A DNA stretch of 64,000 bases from assembly GCF_041379045.1 (NCBI RefSeq), contig NZ_CP166871.1, positions 1,302,001 through 1,366,000 on the forward strand, in the 5' to 3' direction. Shown one piece after another: positions 9,202 through 18,979 of this stretch (position 1 is its first letter; each line of letters starts with the position of its first letter). The DNA comes from Thalassotalea ponticola. GTDB taxonomy: Bacteria; Pseudomonadota; Gammaproteobacteria; Enterobacterales; Alteromonadaceae. Made by a program: the position numbers and the translations under genes. The notes below the pieces were generated by a model. The model saw only the letters and a program-made list of their open reading frames with translations. It ran no database searches and was not told where the DNA came from.

Positions 9202-10473
9202 ATGTCTATTTTTGCTGTCGGAATTAATCACAAGACTGCACCAGTATCGGTGCGTGAAAAGGTCGCTTTCACGCCTGATAACTTGACCCATGCGTTACAG
9301 CAAATGGTTGACCAACTCAACTGCCAAGAAGCCGCCATCTTATCAACGTGTAATCGTACCGAGCTGTATTTTGTGCAAGATAGAACCGTCGATCAGGTAC
9401 AGCAACAAATTGTCGATTGGCTGCAGCGTTATCATCAAGTACCAGCGCATCTGATTGCCTCGTCTCTGTATTGGCACCACGATCGCAAAGCGGTTAATCA
9501 CATGATGCGAGTTGCCTGTGGCTTAGATTCTTTGGTATTGGGTGAGCCGCAAATCTTAGGTCAAATGAAGCAAGCGTACTCACAGGCAAAAGCCGCCGGT
9601 TCGATGCAAATGATCATGGAACGCTTATTTCAGCGTACCTTCGGCGTGGCAAAAGAAGTGCGCACCGAAACTGATATCGGTACCAGTGCCGTGTCAGTAG
9701 CCTTTGCTGCGGTCAATTTAGCCAAGCATATTTTTGGTCAGCTACAAAAATCAAAAGTGTTATTAATAGGGGCAGGGGAAACCATTGAATTGGTTGCTCG
9801 CCACTTACACGATAACCAAGTCAGTAAAATAACCGTAGCGAATCGCACTGTCGCTCGCGCAGAAGCAATGGCAAAAGAGGTCGGCGCGGACGTGATTACC
9901 CTGGCGCAAATACCCGAGCAAATCAGTGATGCGGATATCGTCATCAGTTCAACAGGGTCAACCTTGCCGATTATCGGTAAAGGGATGATTGAAAAAGCAT
10001 TAGCCAAGCGACGTCACCGACCAATCTTTATGGTCGATATCGCTGTGCCGAGGGACATTGAAGAACAAGTTGGCGAACTTGAAGACGTGTTTTTGTATAC
10101 TGTCGATGACTTGCAAGGTATCATTGCCAAAAATATGGAAAACCGTCGCAAAGCCGCCGAAGACGCTGAGCATATCGTCAGCGATGGCGCCGATCAATTT
10201 ATGTCGTGGTTGCGCGGTTTAAACACCCAAAATGCTGTTGTCGCTTATCGTCAACAATGTTTGAGCAAACGCGATGAATTATTGCAAAAAGCCAGTGCGC
10301 AATTAGCCAACAACAAAAACCCTGACGCGGTGATGGCTGAACTGGCCACAAAATTAACCAATCACTTAATGCATGCACCGACGCGCGCTATACAACAAGC
10401 GGCGCAAGGTGGTGAGCTTGATAAGCTTATCTACCTACAAGATGTTTTTGATTTAGACACAAAAGATAACTAA
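9202..10473 (+). CDS. hemA: Glutamyl-tRNA reductase
   Basis: Glutamyl-tRNA reductase catalyses the first committed step of C5 haem synthesis, reducing Glu-tRNA(Glu) to glutamate-1-semialdehyde with NADPH. The 423 residues show the catalytic domain with the nucleophilic Cys in STCNRTELY (about residue 50), the invariant ALGEPQILGQ-like segment (LVLGEPQILGQ), an NADPH Rossmann domain (LLIGAGE) and a helical dimerisation domain. It begins the conserved hemA-prfA-prmC block; the spacing to prfA is 54 bases. Confidence 0.97.
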   Translation: MSIFAVGINHKTAPVSVREKVAFTPDNLTHALQQMVDQLNCQEAAILSTCNRTELYFVQDRTVDQVQQQIVDWLQRYHQVPAHLIASSLYWHHDRKAVNHMMRVACGLDSLVLGEPQILGQMKQAYSQAKAAGSMQMIMERLFQRTFGVAKEVRTETDIGTSAVSVAFAAVNLAKHIFGQLQKSKVLLIGAGETIELVARHLHDNQVSKITVANRTVARAEAMAKEVGADVITLAQIPEQISDADIVISSTGSTLPIIGKGMIEKALAKRRHRPIFMVDIAVPRDIEEQVGELEDVFLYTVDDLQGIIAKNMENRRKAAEDAEHIVSDGADQFMSWLRGLNTQNAVVAYRQQCLSKRDELLQKASAQLANNKNPDAVMAELATKLTNHLMHAPTRAIQQAAQGGELDKLIYLQDVFDLDTKDN

Positions 10474-10527
10474 ATTTAAAGCACGCAGGCATATCCCACT
10501 TTTTAATCTTTTGGTGAACAACATTAC

Positions 10528-11613
10528 ATGAACGAATCAGTATACCAAAAACTAGAATCTCTGGTTGAGCGCTTCGAAGAAGTGCAACATTTATTGTCTG
10601 ATCCCGACATTATCGGTGATCAGGACAAATTCAAAGCCTTGTCGAAAGAATTTTCGCAACTGGAAGAAGTCACCAAAGTATTTAATGACTACAAACAAGC
10701 GCAAGATAACTTTGAAATGGCGCAGGAAATGTTGAAAGACGACGATCCTGACATGCGTGAAATGGCGCAAGAAGAATTTAAAGACGCCAAAGAGTCCATT
10801 GATACCTTGACCCATGATTTGCAAATTTTGTTACTGCCCAAAGACCCGAAAGACGATAACAACTGTTTTGTTGAAATTCGCGCTGGTGCCGGTGGCGATG
10901 AAGCGGCAATTTTTGCCGGTGACCTGTATCGCATGTATTCGCGCTTTGCTGAAAAACAAGGCTGGAGCAGTGAAATCATCAACATGAGTGAAGGTGAGCA
11001 CGGCGGTTATAAAGAGATCATTGTTAAGTACAACGGCGACGGGGCATACGGTCATATGAAGTATGAAAGCGGCGGTCACCGAGTACAACGCGTACCTGAA
11101 ACTGAATCTCAAGGTCGCGTTCACACCTCGGCCTGTACCGTGGTTGTTATGCCTGAAATCCCAGAGTCAGAGGCGATTGAAATTAACAAAGCGGATTTAA
11201 AAGTCGATACGTTTCGCGCATCGGGTGCCGGTGGTCAGCACGTTAACAAAACCGACTCAGCCATCCGCATTACGCATATTCCGACGGGCATAGTGGTAGA
11301 GTGTCAAGACCAGCGTTCGCAACACAAAAACCGAGCACAAGCGATGTCGGTGTTAGCGGCTCGCTTACAGCAAGCCGAAGACGATAAGCGTCGCGCCGAA
11401 GAAGAGTCGTCACGTCGCTCGTTAGTTGCCTCGGGTGATCGCAGTGAGCGTATTCGCACCTACAATTACCCGCAAAGCCGAATGACGGATCACCGTATCA
11501 ACTTAACCTTATACCGCTTAGCTGAGGTGATGGAAGGTAATTTGAACTTGGTACTCGATCCGATTATGCAAGAAAACCAAGCTGACTTACTTGCCGCTCT
11601 CGGTGAGCAATAA
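10528..11613 (+). CDS. prfA: Peptide chain release factor 1
   Basis: RF1 recognises UAA and UAG stop codons and triggers peptide release. The 361-residue length is typical. The codon-recognition tripeptide region reads PET in [10 protein letters not shown] (PxT class, i.e. RF1 rather than RF2). The peptidyl-transferase motif GGQ is in [14 protein letters not shown]. The GGQ glutamine is the substrate of PrmC, encoded seven bases downstream, so the modification enzyme and its target are co-transcribed. Confidence 0.98.
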   Translation: MNESVYQKLESLVERFEEVQHLLSDPDIIGDQDKFKALSKEFSQLEEVTKVFNDYKQAQDNFEMAQEMLKDDDPDMREMAQEEFKDAKESIDTLTHDLQILLLPKDPKDDNNCFVEIRAGAGGDEAAIFAGDLYRMYSRFAEKQGWSSEIINMSEGEHGGYKEIIVKYNGDGAYGHMKYESGGHRVQRVPETESQGRVHTSACTVVVMPEIPESEAIEINKADLKVDTFRASGAGGQHVNKTDSAIRITHIPTGIVVECQDQRSQHKNRAQAMSVLAARLQQAEDDKRRAEEESSRRSLVASGDRSERIRTYNYPQSRMTDHRINLTLYRLAEVMEGNLNLVLDPIMQENQADLLAALGEQ

Positions 11614-11620
11614 TCGATAC

Positions 11621-12490
11621 ATGGCAGACAGTGTCGAGCAACTAAATACGATAGAGCAGCTTTGGCGTTACGGTCAAAGCTGCTTTTTATCGTTTAGTGA
11701 TAAATACGATGCGAAAGTCGATGCTCAAGTGCTGCTATCGGAGACTATCGACAAACCACTTAGTTATCTCATCACCTGGCCGGAGAAAACACTGAGCGAC
11801 AAACAAAAGCAACGCTTTTTGTCGTTTGTCGAACGCCGGTGCAACGGTGAGCCAGTGGCGTTTATTATTGGTAAGCGCAGTTTTTGGTCAATTGAACTGA
11901 GCGTCGCCGACTGTACATTAATCCCGCGCCCCGATACTGAAACACTTGTCGAAGCCGTGTTACAACACCACCCATCGAGCTTGCAACGAGTATTGGACTT
12001 GGGCACTGGCACTGGTGCCATTGCTTTGGCATTGGCTCACGACAATCCACATTGGCAGGTCGAAGCCGTTGACTTTAATCCGGATGCAGTGGCATTGGCA
12101 CAGCAAAATGCCGAGGCGTTGGACTTGCAACGGGTAAACATTTATCAAAGTGATTGGTTTAGCCGTGTCGCAGACGATAAGCGCTTTGATATTATCGTCT
12201 CCAACCCGCCCTATATCGACGCTAACGATCCCCATCTGACTCAGGGCGATGTGCGCTTTGAGCCCAGCTCGGCATTGGTGGCTGATGAGCAAGGTTTTGC
12301 TGACATTCGCCTGATAATAGAGCAATCGCGTCGTTATTTGGCATCAGCAGGTAGCTTGTATATTGAACACGGTTTTGAGCAACACATAGGGGTGCAAAAG
12401 CTGTTGCTCGATCACGGCTATCAACATATAGAAACGTTTGTTGATTACGGCAACAATCCAAGAATCACTAAAGGTGTGTTTAATCCATAA
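11621..12490 (+). CDS. prmC: Release factor glutamine methyltransferase PrmC (HemK)
   Basis: A SAM-dependent enzyme that N5-methylates the Gln of the GGQ motif in RF1 and RF2. From the ATG at this start the protein has 289 residues. It has an N-terminal helical domain and a Rossmann methyltransferase domain with LDLGTGTGAIALAL and the signature NPPY (SNPPYIDA), the site that holds the target Gln. A TTG codon overlapping the end of prfA is in frame but less likely. Confidence 0.96.
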   Translation: MADSVEQLNTIEQLWRYGQSCFLSFSDKYDAKVDAQVLLSETIDKPLSYLITWPEKTLSDKQKQRFLSFVERRCNGEPVAFIIGKRSFWSIELSVADCTLIPRPDTETLVEAVLQHHPSSLQRVLDLGTGTGAIALALAHDNPHWQVEAVDFNPDAVALAQQNAEALDLQRVNIYQSDWFSRVADDKRFDIIVSNPPYIDANDPHLTQGDVRFEPSSALVADEQGFADIRLIIEQSRRYLASAGSLYIEHGFEQHIGVQKLLLDHGYQHIETFVDYGNNPRITKGVFNP

Positions 12491-12567
12491 CCGCAACGTT
12501 CAATCACTGACCGCAAAGCGCGCGTTTATGATGAGCTTGATTAGTTAGCTGAATTGAACCGGGTAAA

Positions 12568-12619
12568 TAGCCGGTTAGGTCGAAAGCACCTACTAGCCGG
12601 TTAGGTCGAAAGCACCTAC
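12568..12619. repeat. 26-bp exact tandem duplication
   Basis: Two perfect adjacent copies (12568-12593 and 12594-12619) lie in the spacer between prmC and the YciK gene. Each copy contains the small inverted repeat TAGGT-7-ACCTA. Confidence 0.9.
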
Positions 12620-12649
12620 TATATAAAGACGTGATAAAAGCGATAAATG

Positions 12650-12692
12650 AAAAAGCGATAGCCGATATTCAATCCAGTTGCTATCGCTTTTT
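12650..12692. terminator. Bidirectional terminator between prmC and yciK
   Basis: A perfect 13-bp stem AAAAAGCGATAGC/GCTATCGCTTTTT with a 17-base loop lies between convergent genes and has T-runs in both reading directions. Confidence 0.88.
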
Positions 12693-12720
12693 ATTGTTGG
12701 AGTGACTTTGCGTTAAGTGT

Positions 12721-13470
12721 TTAAGCCTTTGGCGTCTGGGCGTTAATGCGCTGACCGGTTACACCAATTGACTGATCACTCATTAAATACAGGTAAGCTG
12801 GCATGATGTCATTAGGGCTAGCAATTTTCGATTTATCCTCAGCAGGAAATGCGGTTTGACGCATTTTGGTGTTGGTAGCGCCTGGATTTATCGCATTTAC
12901 ACGTAAAGACGAGCCTTCGTACTCATCGGCAATAACTTGCATCATACCTTCAGTGGCAAATTTTGAGATACTATACGGTCCCCAAAATGCGCGCCCCTGA
13001 TTACCTACACCTGAGGTGGTAAACACTAACGAGCCATGTTCGGCTTTTAACAGTGCAGGGATCAGTGCTTGTGCCAGATACATTTGTGCGGTGAGGTTAA
13101 CTTGCATAACGTCGTCCCAAATTTGACTGCTAATTTGGGTAAACGGCGTTAGCTCCCCTAGGATTGACGCATTTAATAGCGCTCCGTCAAGGTGACCCAG
13201 TTGCTCTACGATGGTGTTGACCATATCTTTGTAATTCTGAGCCGTCGCGCCTTTCATATCTAGTGGCACTATTGCCGGTTCGGGATAACCCTTAGCAACG
13301 ATATCATCGTATGTGGCTTCAAGCTTTGCCACTGTTTTGCCAAGTAAAATCACAGTCGCGCCGTGTTCAGCGTATGTTAGCGCAGCAACTTTGCCGATAC
13401 CGTCGCCAGCACCGGTGATTAAAATGGTTTTATTTTTAAGACATTCGTCTGTTACAGAAAAATCGTTCAT
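12721..13470 (-). CDS. yciK: YciK-family short-chain dehydrogenase/reductase
   Basis: A classical SDR of 249 residues. The cofactor loop is ITGAGDGIGK near the N terminus, the catalytic Ser is in VFTTSGVG, and the Tyr-x3-Lys pair is in GPYSISKFATEG. The sequence follows E. coli YciK closely, including the C-terminal ADEY and DIMP segments. The substrate of YciK is not established. I chose the ATG preceded by GTGGA; an upstream GTG would add six residues. Transcription runs leftward into a terminator shared with prmC. Confidence 0.9.
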   Translation of the reverse strand: MNDFSVTDECLKNKTILITGAGDGIGKVAALTYAEHGATVILLGKTVAKLEATYDDIVAKGYPEPAIVPLDMKGATAQNYKDMVNTIVEQLGHLDGALLNASILGELTPFTQISSQIWDDVMQVNLTAQMYLAQALIPALLKAEHGSLVFTTSGVGNQGRAFWGPYSISKFATEGMMQVIADEYEGSSLRVNAINPGATNTKMRQTAFPAEDKSKIASPNDIMPAYLYLMSDQSIGVTGQRINAQTPKA

Positions 13471-13949
13471 TAGATTGGTTCCACTCACTATATGACCGTT
13501 ATTTTACCGACACTTTATTGAGGTTTCGACCACAATTTGTCAAAAACGACAGATATATCAATATTAGCGCTTTATTTTAATCCCATATTGACCGTTGTCG
13601 CGTATTTCAACCGATATGCAGTTAGTTGAAACACGACATACCACAGAATGATAACGCAGCGATTTTCGTGTCATTACGATTGTGATGACAGCTGGTATGA
13701 ACAGTGACAATGACGTTATGTTTGCATTACGTGCGTGATAGAATGCAAAAAATAGTAGTAAATTGTAAATGGTTGCGTTAATTTAGGACATTATATAGTC
13801 GCTGGTCTAATCTGTTGAATTATGAGAATTTAATTCAATTGGCAGAGAGTCATGGCTAGATTGGCTCGCAGCGCAAATAGACATACGAATAGAATAAGCA
13901 AAACCATAATAATACGAATCAACATGTGGTCTCTTCTGGGGGAGAAAAA
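13471..13949. promoter_or_regulatory. 480-bp divergent promoter region between yciK and the lipase gene
   Basis: No gene is visible. A perfect inverted repeat TTGAATTA-8-TAATTCAA lies at 13815-13838, about 110 bases upstream of the lipase start, and is a candidate operator. The lipase ribosome binding site is GGGGGAG at 13938-13944. Confidence 0.5.
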
Positions 13950-16277
13950 ATGAAAAAAATGATGATGAGCCTTGCCGTTGCAAGTGCTCTTGGTTTGACG
14001 GCGTGTGATGGTGAATCCATCAGTGATATTAACAAGGAAAATGAAGCCCAAGGTAGCAAGCCATTAGCGAGTCGCGTGGTCTATGATCCGTCAGCGGGCG
14101 CTGTATCAATACCTAACGATTTATTATTCCAAGGGACAACCGACGGTACCTTGAACTTTCCAGTCACCGATGCAGAAGACTTTTCCGATCCGTTAGTAGC
14201 GGCTAATACACTAGACGGCTGGTCGACCCATCAACCGTTTTCGATTGACATTGACATGGCCGATGGTATCAGTATTGAGCCAAGCAGTGCTGCCAGTGCG
14301 CTTATGATTTTTGAAGCGGTAATGGGCGGCGATTTAAATGATGAACAATGTTCACAAGTACCCCGTGGTATTGGTTGTAAAGCAGGCGATGCATTAACCT
14401 TTGGTGTTGACTATGTGGTTAGTGCCCAAGGTAGCAGACTTTTGGTATTGCCATTAAAACCATTAAAACCCAAAACAACGTATATCATGGCGTTAACAGA
14501 CAGTTTGATGGACACCGAAGGCAACCCTGTGTTGGGATCATCTACGTATGAGTTAGCCAGTCAAGATATCAATCAAGCGCCGATCAGCGATCCGTCTTTA
14601 GGTGGCTTACAAGCGGTATTAAACAGCTTTGAAGCGTTGGCAGTCAGTAAAGGTGTGGCGTCTGACAGCATTATTTATACCGCAGCGATGACTACGCAAT
14701 CGACCATTGATTCACTGGCAGTTACTAAGCAACTATTGGCGGCGAGTCTTAATCCGCAAACGGCTATGTTCCCAACCCCAGCGGTTGCTGTAGCTGACAC
14801 CGGTATCACCACCGCCGATGCATTAATCGCAGCTGGTCGACTTGATCCTGCCGATCCGCAGTTAGTTCCTCTGTATAGCAGTGCGAAAATTTATGGCGGT
14901 AAAGTCACCGTACCATACTACCTGCAAACGCCAACGTCTGCGGCATTAGCACAGAACACCAACTGGACTGCCTTGTGTGACTCTGGCGCGATGCTTGCCG
15001 CCGTTGAAACACTACCTGAAATCGATCCTGAAAACCCTATCGATGCGGTATGTGCGAGCTTTGGTCTGCGCGATATCGGTATTGATACCGAGCGTAACCT
15101 AACTAAGTTTAACCCGATCCCGAAAGTACAGTCATTACAGCAACTCGACGTGCAAATGACGGTACCAGAGCCTATGGTCGCCAACGCAGTGCGCCAAGCC
15201 CTTGGCCTACCAGGACAAATCGCTGAGCCGGAAGCAGGCTGGCCAGTGGTGATGTTACAACACGGTATTACCTCGAAAAAAGAAGATATGTTGGCGTTGA
15301 CCGGCATTCTATCGATTAATGGCTTTGCCACCATCGCTATCGATCACCCGCTGCACAACTCACGCGCCTTTGATGTTGATGGCGACGGCGTTGCCGATGT
15401 CGATGCGAGTAATCCGTTCTACTACATCAATATTGCTAACCTAGTCAGTGGTCGCGATAACTTTAGACAAAGTGCAGCTGATGCCATGGCGCTGCGCATG
15501 GGTATTAACTTCTTACAAGGTGCCAATGTTGATAACTCGCAAGTCTACTACGTAGGGCATTCACTAGGTGCGCTAACTGGTATTAACTTCTTAGCGATGA
15601 CCAACTCACCGCTTAACGAGCAAGTAGATGGCCTGTTTAAAGTGCAAGCGGCGTCTCTTGCCTCTGCTGCAGGTGGTGTGCCTAACTTTGGTATGGCATC
15701 ACCAACATTTGGACCGTTGATCAAATACAACTTAGCGTTGAGCTTGTCACCAGAGTTTGCTGCAGCGGCAGAGTCTATTGGCGGTGCCAGCGCAACCCCT
15801 GAGGCAATGACGCAGTTTTGGAATAACTTTGAAGCCAATGGTATGGTCACCCCAGAAGTGCAGGCAGCGTTAGCACAATGGACGTTTGCCGCCCAGACCA
15901 TTGTTGATGCCGCCGATATGCTCAACTATGTGGATCCATTAAAGGCCAATGGTACGCCATTACACCTTATTGAAATGGTTGGCAATGGTATGGACGTACC
16001 ATCTGATACGGTTGTTCCACTGACTGCACCGACCTCACCATTGGCGGGTTCGACCCCTCTGATTAACCTATTGGGTGTTGATACGGTAAGTGAAACAACT
16101 GTGTCAGAAACGCCAATTTCAGGTGCGGTGAAGTTTGTTGCCGGTGATCACGGCTCTATTTTGAACCCAATGGCAAGCCCTGCTGCGACGCAAGAGATAC
16201 AGCAGCAAATTGCCGCTTATTTTGCCACTAAGGGCACCGCGATTGTGGTTACCAACGACAGCGTCGTTTTACAATAA
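13950..16277 (+). CDS. VolA/Pla-1-type outer-membrane lipoprotein lipase
   Basis: A 775-residue predicted lipoprotein: short signal ending in ASALGLTAC, Cys at residue 19, then an N-terminal virulence-factor-lipase domain and a C-terminal alpha/beta-hydrolase. The nucleophile Ser is in GHSLG (about residue 538), preceded by the oxyanion segment MLQHGITSKKEDM. The catalytic His is probably in AGDHGSIL (about residue 734). This architecture matches the extracellular lipase family that includes Vibrio VolA, a surface-exposed lysophospholipase that releases fatty acids for uptake. A FadL-type porin gene (50377-51639) could import such products, but the two are 34 kb apart. A strong Shine-Dalgarno fixes the start. 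The residues after the lipid Cys (CDGESIS) resemble those of the Ig-like lipoprotein at 21880 (CNGEPIN). Confidence 0.88.
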   Translation: MKKMMMSLAVASALGLTACDGESISDINKENEAQGSKPLASRVVYDPSAGAVSIPNDLLFQGTTDGTLNFPVTDAEDFSDPLVAANTLDGWSTHQPFSIDIDMADGISIEPSSAASALMIFEAVMGGDLNDEQCSQVPRGIGCKAGDALTFGVDYVVSAQGSRLLVLPLKPLKPKTTYIMALTDSLMDTEGNPVLGSSTYELASQDINQAPISDPSLGGLQAVLNSFEALAVSKGVASDSIIYTAAMTTQSTIDSLAVTKQLLAASLNPQTAMFPTPAVAVADTGITTADALIAAGRLDPADPQLVPLYSSAKIYGGKVTVPYYLQTPTSAALAQNTNWTALCDSGAMLAAVETLPEIDPENPIDAVCASFGLRDIGIDTERNLTKFNPIPKVQSLQQLDVQMTVPEPMVANAVRQALGLPGQIAEPEAGWPVVMLQHGITSKKEDMLALTGILSINGFATIAIDHPLHNSRAFDVDGDGVADVDASNPFYYINIANLVSGRDNFRQSAADAMALRMGINFLQGANVDNSQVYYVGHSLGALTGINFLAMTNSPLNEQVDGLFKVQAASLASAAGGVPNFGMASPTFGPLIKYNLALSLSPEFAAAAESIGGASATPEAMTQFWNNFEANGMVTPEVQAALAQWTFAAQTIVDAADMLNYVDPLKANGTPLHLIEMVGNGMDVPSDTVVPLTAPTSPLAGSTPLINLLGVDTVSETTVSETPISGAVKFVAGDHGSILNPMASPAATQEIQQQIAAYFATKGTAIVVTNDSVVLQ

Positions 16278-16300
16278 GCTGATAACCGAATCACTGACAA

Positions 16301-16327
16301 AAAGGAGGCGGATGCCTCCTTTTTTTT
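16301..16327 (+). terminator. Terminator of the lipase gene
   Basis: The stem AAAGGAGGC/GCCTCCTTT with a GGAT loop and a T run lies 25 bases after the stop codon. Confidence 0.92.
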
Positions 16328-16406
16328 GCCAATGGGTTTGTCCGTAAAACCCATTGGTGTACAATCAAATCGAAAAACATTACCGTCAATAAAGTAGGAG
16401 AGACAC

Positions 16407-17444
16407 TTGGAATTTTTATACGAGTATGGCTTGTTTTTTGCGAAAGTAATCACGTTTGTGATCGCTATCATTGCCATCATTGCGGCTATTGCCGGCGCTG
16501 CGCAAAAGCAAAAACATAAAAAAGGTGAGTTGGAAATTGACGACTTATCAAAAAGTTACCAAGATGTTGAAGATCACATGTTAGAAAGCTTGTTAACCAA
16601 AGACGAGCTTAAGCAACGCGAAAAGGATCTGAAAAAGCAACTCAAGCAAGAGAAAAAACAACAAAAGCAAGACGGTGACTCACAATCGGGCGATTCTCGT
16701 TTGTTTGTCATTGACTTCAAAGGCAGTATTGATGCTCGAGAGGTGGAAAGTTTACGCGAAGAAATCAGCGCTGTATTAACGGTTGCATCACCCACCGATG
16801 AAGTGTTAGTGCGCGTTGAAAGCGGTGGTGGCATGGTACACGGTTACGGTCTTGCCGCATCGCAACTGGACCGTATTAAGCAGCAACAGGTACCACTGAC
16901 CATTGCCGTTGATAAAGTGGCCGCCAGTGGCGGTTATATGATGGCCTGTGTAGCCGATAAAATTGTCGCCGCGCCGTTTGCTATCTTAGGCTCAATAGGC
17001 GTGTTAGCGCAGATACCAAACTTTCACAAGCTGTTAAAGAAAAACGATATAGATTTTGAGCAGCTAACCGCGGGTGAATACAAGCGCACGCTGACCATGT
17101 TTGGTGAAAATACCGATAAGGGGCGGGAAAAGTTTGTCGAAGAGCTCGAAGATACCCATCAATTGTTTAAGCAGTTTGTCGCGGAGCATCGCCCATCGTT
17201 AGACTTAGATAAGGTGGCTACTGGAGAGCACTGGTTTGGCATTCGCGCCAAAGAGCTTGGCTTGGTTGATGATATTCAAACCAGTGATGACTATTTGTAT
17301 CAAGCGGCGAAAGACAAAAAGGTCATTCACGTTAAGTACAGCAATAAAAAAGGCTTAACGGAAAAGCTCAGTAAGGCAGCGTCACTGTCGGTATCTGCGG
17401 TTATCGACAAACTTTGGCAACGCAATCGCGTATTTCCAAGCTAA
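16407..17444 (+). CDS. sohB: Signal peptide peptidase-like protease SohB
   Basis: An inner-membrane S49 peptidase of 345 residues. It starts with TTG, preceded by TAGGAG, giving the E. coli-like N terminus MEFLYEYGLFFAKV. One membrane helix spans about residues 8-30, followed by a charged coiled segment rich in Lys/Gln (about 45-95), then the protease domain. The catalytic Ser is in AASGGYMMAC and the Lys in GEYKRTLTMFGE. SohB is thought to degrade membrane or periplasmic peptides. tpm follows after 20 bases. Confidence 0.94.
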   Translation: MEFLYEYGLFFAKVITFVIAIIAIIAAIAGAAQKQKHKKGELEIDDLSKSYQDVEDHMLESLLTKDELKQREKDLKKQLKQEKKQQKQDGDSQSGDSRLFVIDFKGSIDAREVESLREEISAVLTVASPTDEVLVRVESGGGMVHGYGLAASQLDRIKQQQVPLTIAVDKVAASGGYMMACVADKIVAAPFAILGSIGVLAQIPNFHKLLKKNDIDFEQLTAGEYKRTLTMFGENTDKGREKFVEELEDTHQLFKQFVAEHRPSLDLDKVATGEHWFGIRAKELGLVDDIQTSDDYLYQAAKDKKVIHVKYSNKKGLTEKLSKAASLSVSAVIDKLWQRNRVFPS

Positions 17445-17464
17445 GCGATCGCAGACTTAAGCAC

Positions 17465-18112
17465 ATGCAACAAGAGTTTTGGCACAATTGCTGGGAAAAC
17501 GATAGAACAGGTTGGCATCAAGATGGATGCCAACCTATGCTTGTCGAATATTTCCCCAAGTTTTGGCAAACACCGGATCATCGCGTATTTGTACCGTTGT
17601 GCGGTAAGTCTGAGGATCTGCTGTTTTTCGCCGAGCGTGGCAAAGTGGTTGGCAGTGAGCTGAGCGCCAGAGCTTGTCAGCAGTTTTTTGCAGAAAACCA
17701 GCTAGCTTATACAAGGCAAGCTAAACATCCCTTTACGCTTTATCAATCAAAAGATATTGATATTTATCAAGGCGACTTTTTTGCCTTACAGGCCGCGCAA
17801 TTTAAGCCGTTTGATTGGATCTACGATCGCGCGGCATTAATTGCCTTACCCGAGTCGATGCGCACTGACTATGTACAACATTTGATCTCGTTTATGGGGC
17901 AAAAAACTCGGCTGTTTTTACTGACTCTCGAATTTGACCAACGCGAAATGGCGGGGCCCCCCTTTGCCATAAGCGCCGGTCTCGTGCATCAGCTGTTTGC
18001 CGGGTTTAACATTCGCCAATACGCGCAACGGGAGCTGACAGATAAAGTTTTTGCGCAAAGAATACTGCCACTATCTCAGGTACGCGAATGCCTGTATATT
18101 ATTAGCCGTTAA
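17465..18112 (+). CDS. tpm: Thiopurine S-methyltransferase family protein
   Basis: A 215-residue SAM-dependent methyltransferase of the bacterial TPMT family. It begins MQQEFWHNCW and has FVPLCGKSEDLLF and VVGSELSARAC at the SAM site, then DWIYDRAALIALP. Bacterial homologues methylate thiopurines and, in some species, selenium or tellurium compounds. The substrate here is unknown. The chosen ATG gives the family-typical N terminus; an upstream start overlapping sohB is in frame. It is probably co-transcribed with sohB. Confidence 0.9.
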   Translation: MQQEFWHNCWENDRTGWHQDGCQPMLVEYFPKFWQTPDHRVFVPLCGKSEDLLFFAERGKVVGSELSARACQQFFAENQLAYTRQAKHPFTLYQSKDIDIYQGDFFALQAAQFKPFDWIYDRAALIALPESMRTDYVQHLISFMGQKTRLFLLTLEFDQREMAGPPFAISAGLVHQLFAGFNIRQYAQRELTDKVFAQRILPLSQVRECLYIISR

Positions 18113-18232
18113 GTTGGGCGCTACCGCCTTAATGTTTATCCGAGCTGACACTACGCTAACTCTGGATTGACAGAATCTCTAAGCTAATGGTATTGCTAAC
18201 TAGTGATTTGCGTATAGTTAAAAGGAATTTCG

Positions 18233-18979
18233 ATGAAATACATGGCGATAGTTGTCTTTTTTATATTGGCCGGTTGTGCATCTGTGCCGGCTCCCCAGCT
18301 CGCGTTTATTGAAGTGGATGGCTCAACCATTACTTATAAGGGGGACATCCAATCTGGCGACTTAATTCGCATTAAAAGTGCAATCAACAATGAATCAGCA
18401 AATCCCAAACTATTCAGAGTTTCAAGCGGTGGTGGAAGTATTGAAGAAGGCATTAAAATAGGGCGGTGGATCAAAAATAACAAGTTAAACGTTGAGGTAG
18501 TCGGCGGTTGCTTATCGTCTTGTGCCAATTACATCTTTACTGCTGGAAATAAAAAAATATTGCATAAGGACTCGGTACTAGTTTGGCATGGTGGGGCACA
18601 GCAACCAGGATTAAAACAGCAAGCCGAGCAAGCTGGCGCTGTCGATAAATGGCACCAATGGCAGAAAGCCGAAGCCGATTTTTTCTCGTTAATTAACGTA
18701 AACAGTTTTATTAGTGTATGTGGTCAATATACAAAAGAGTATCAATCACACTATAACGATGGCGAGGCTACGGTATTGGCATACGTCAAAAGCATTATTG
18801 GTACCATGCCTGTGGGCTTCGATTACAATTTAGAAGATCTAAAATTATTTGGCATAGATAACGTCGCTCTGCCAGATGGAGAGTGGGGTTGGCGACAATA
18901 CAGCAACAATCACGCAAACTTAAATGTTACCAGGTACAGAGTTCAAAAGTCAGACAATGGCCAGTTAAGCTGCGTATGA
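18233..18979 (+). CDS. ClpP/crotonase-fold lipoprotein (COG3904-like)
   Basis: A 248-residue predicted lipoprotein (MKYMAIVVFFILAGC, lipid Cys at residue 15) with a good AAAGGA ribosome binding site. It has the hallmarks of periplasmic proteins with a ClpP-like fold: SSGGGSIEEGIKIG, then GGCLSSCANYIFTAG, in which one Ser would be the nucleophile, and VWHGGAQQ, which may supply the His. The function of this family is not established and a peptidase activity is inferred. It stands alone after tpm and has no visible terminator. Confidence 0.65.
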   Translation: MKYMAIVVFFILAGCASVPAPQLAFIEVDGSTITYKGDIQSGDLIRIKSAINNESANPKLFRVSSGGGSIEEGIKIGRWIKNNKLNVEVVGGCLSSCANYIFTAGNKKILHKDSVLVWHGGAQQPGLKQQAEQAGAVDKWHQWQKAEADFFSLINVNSFISVCGQYTKEYQSHYNDGEATVLAYVKSIIGTMPVGFDYNLEDLKLFGIDNVALPDGEWGWRQYSNNHANLNVTRYRVQKSDNGQLSCV

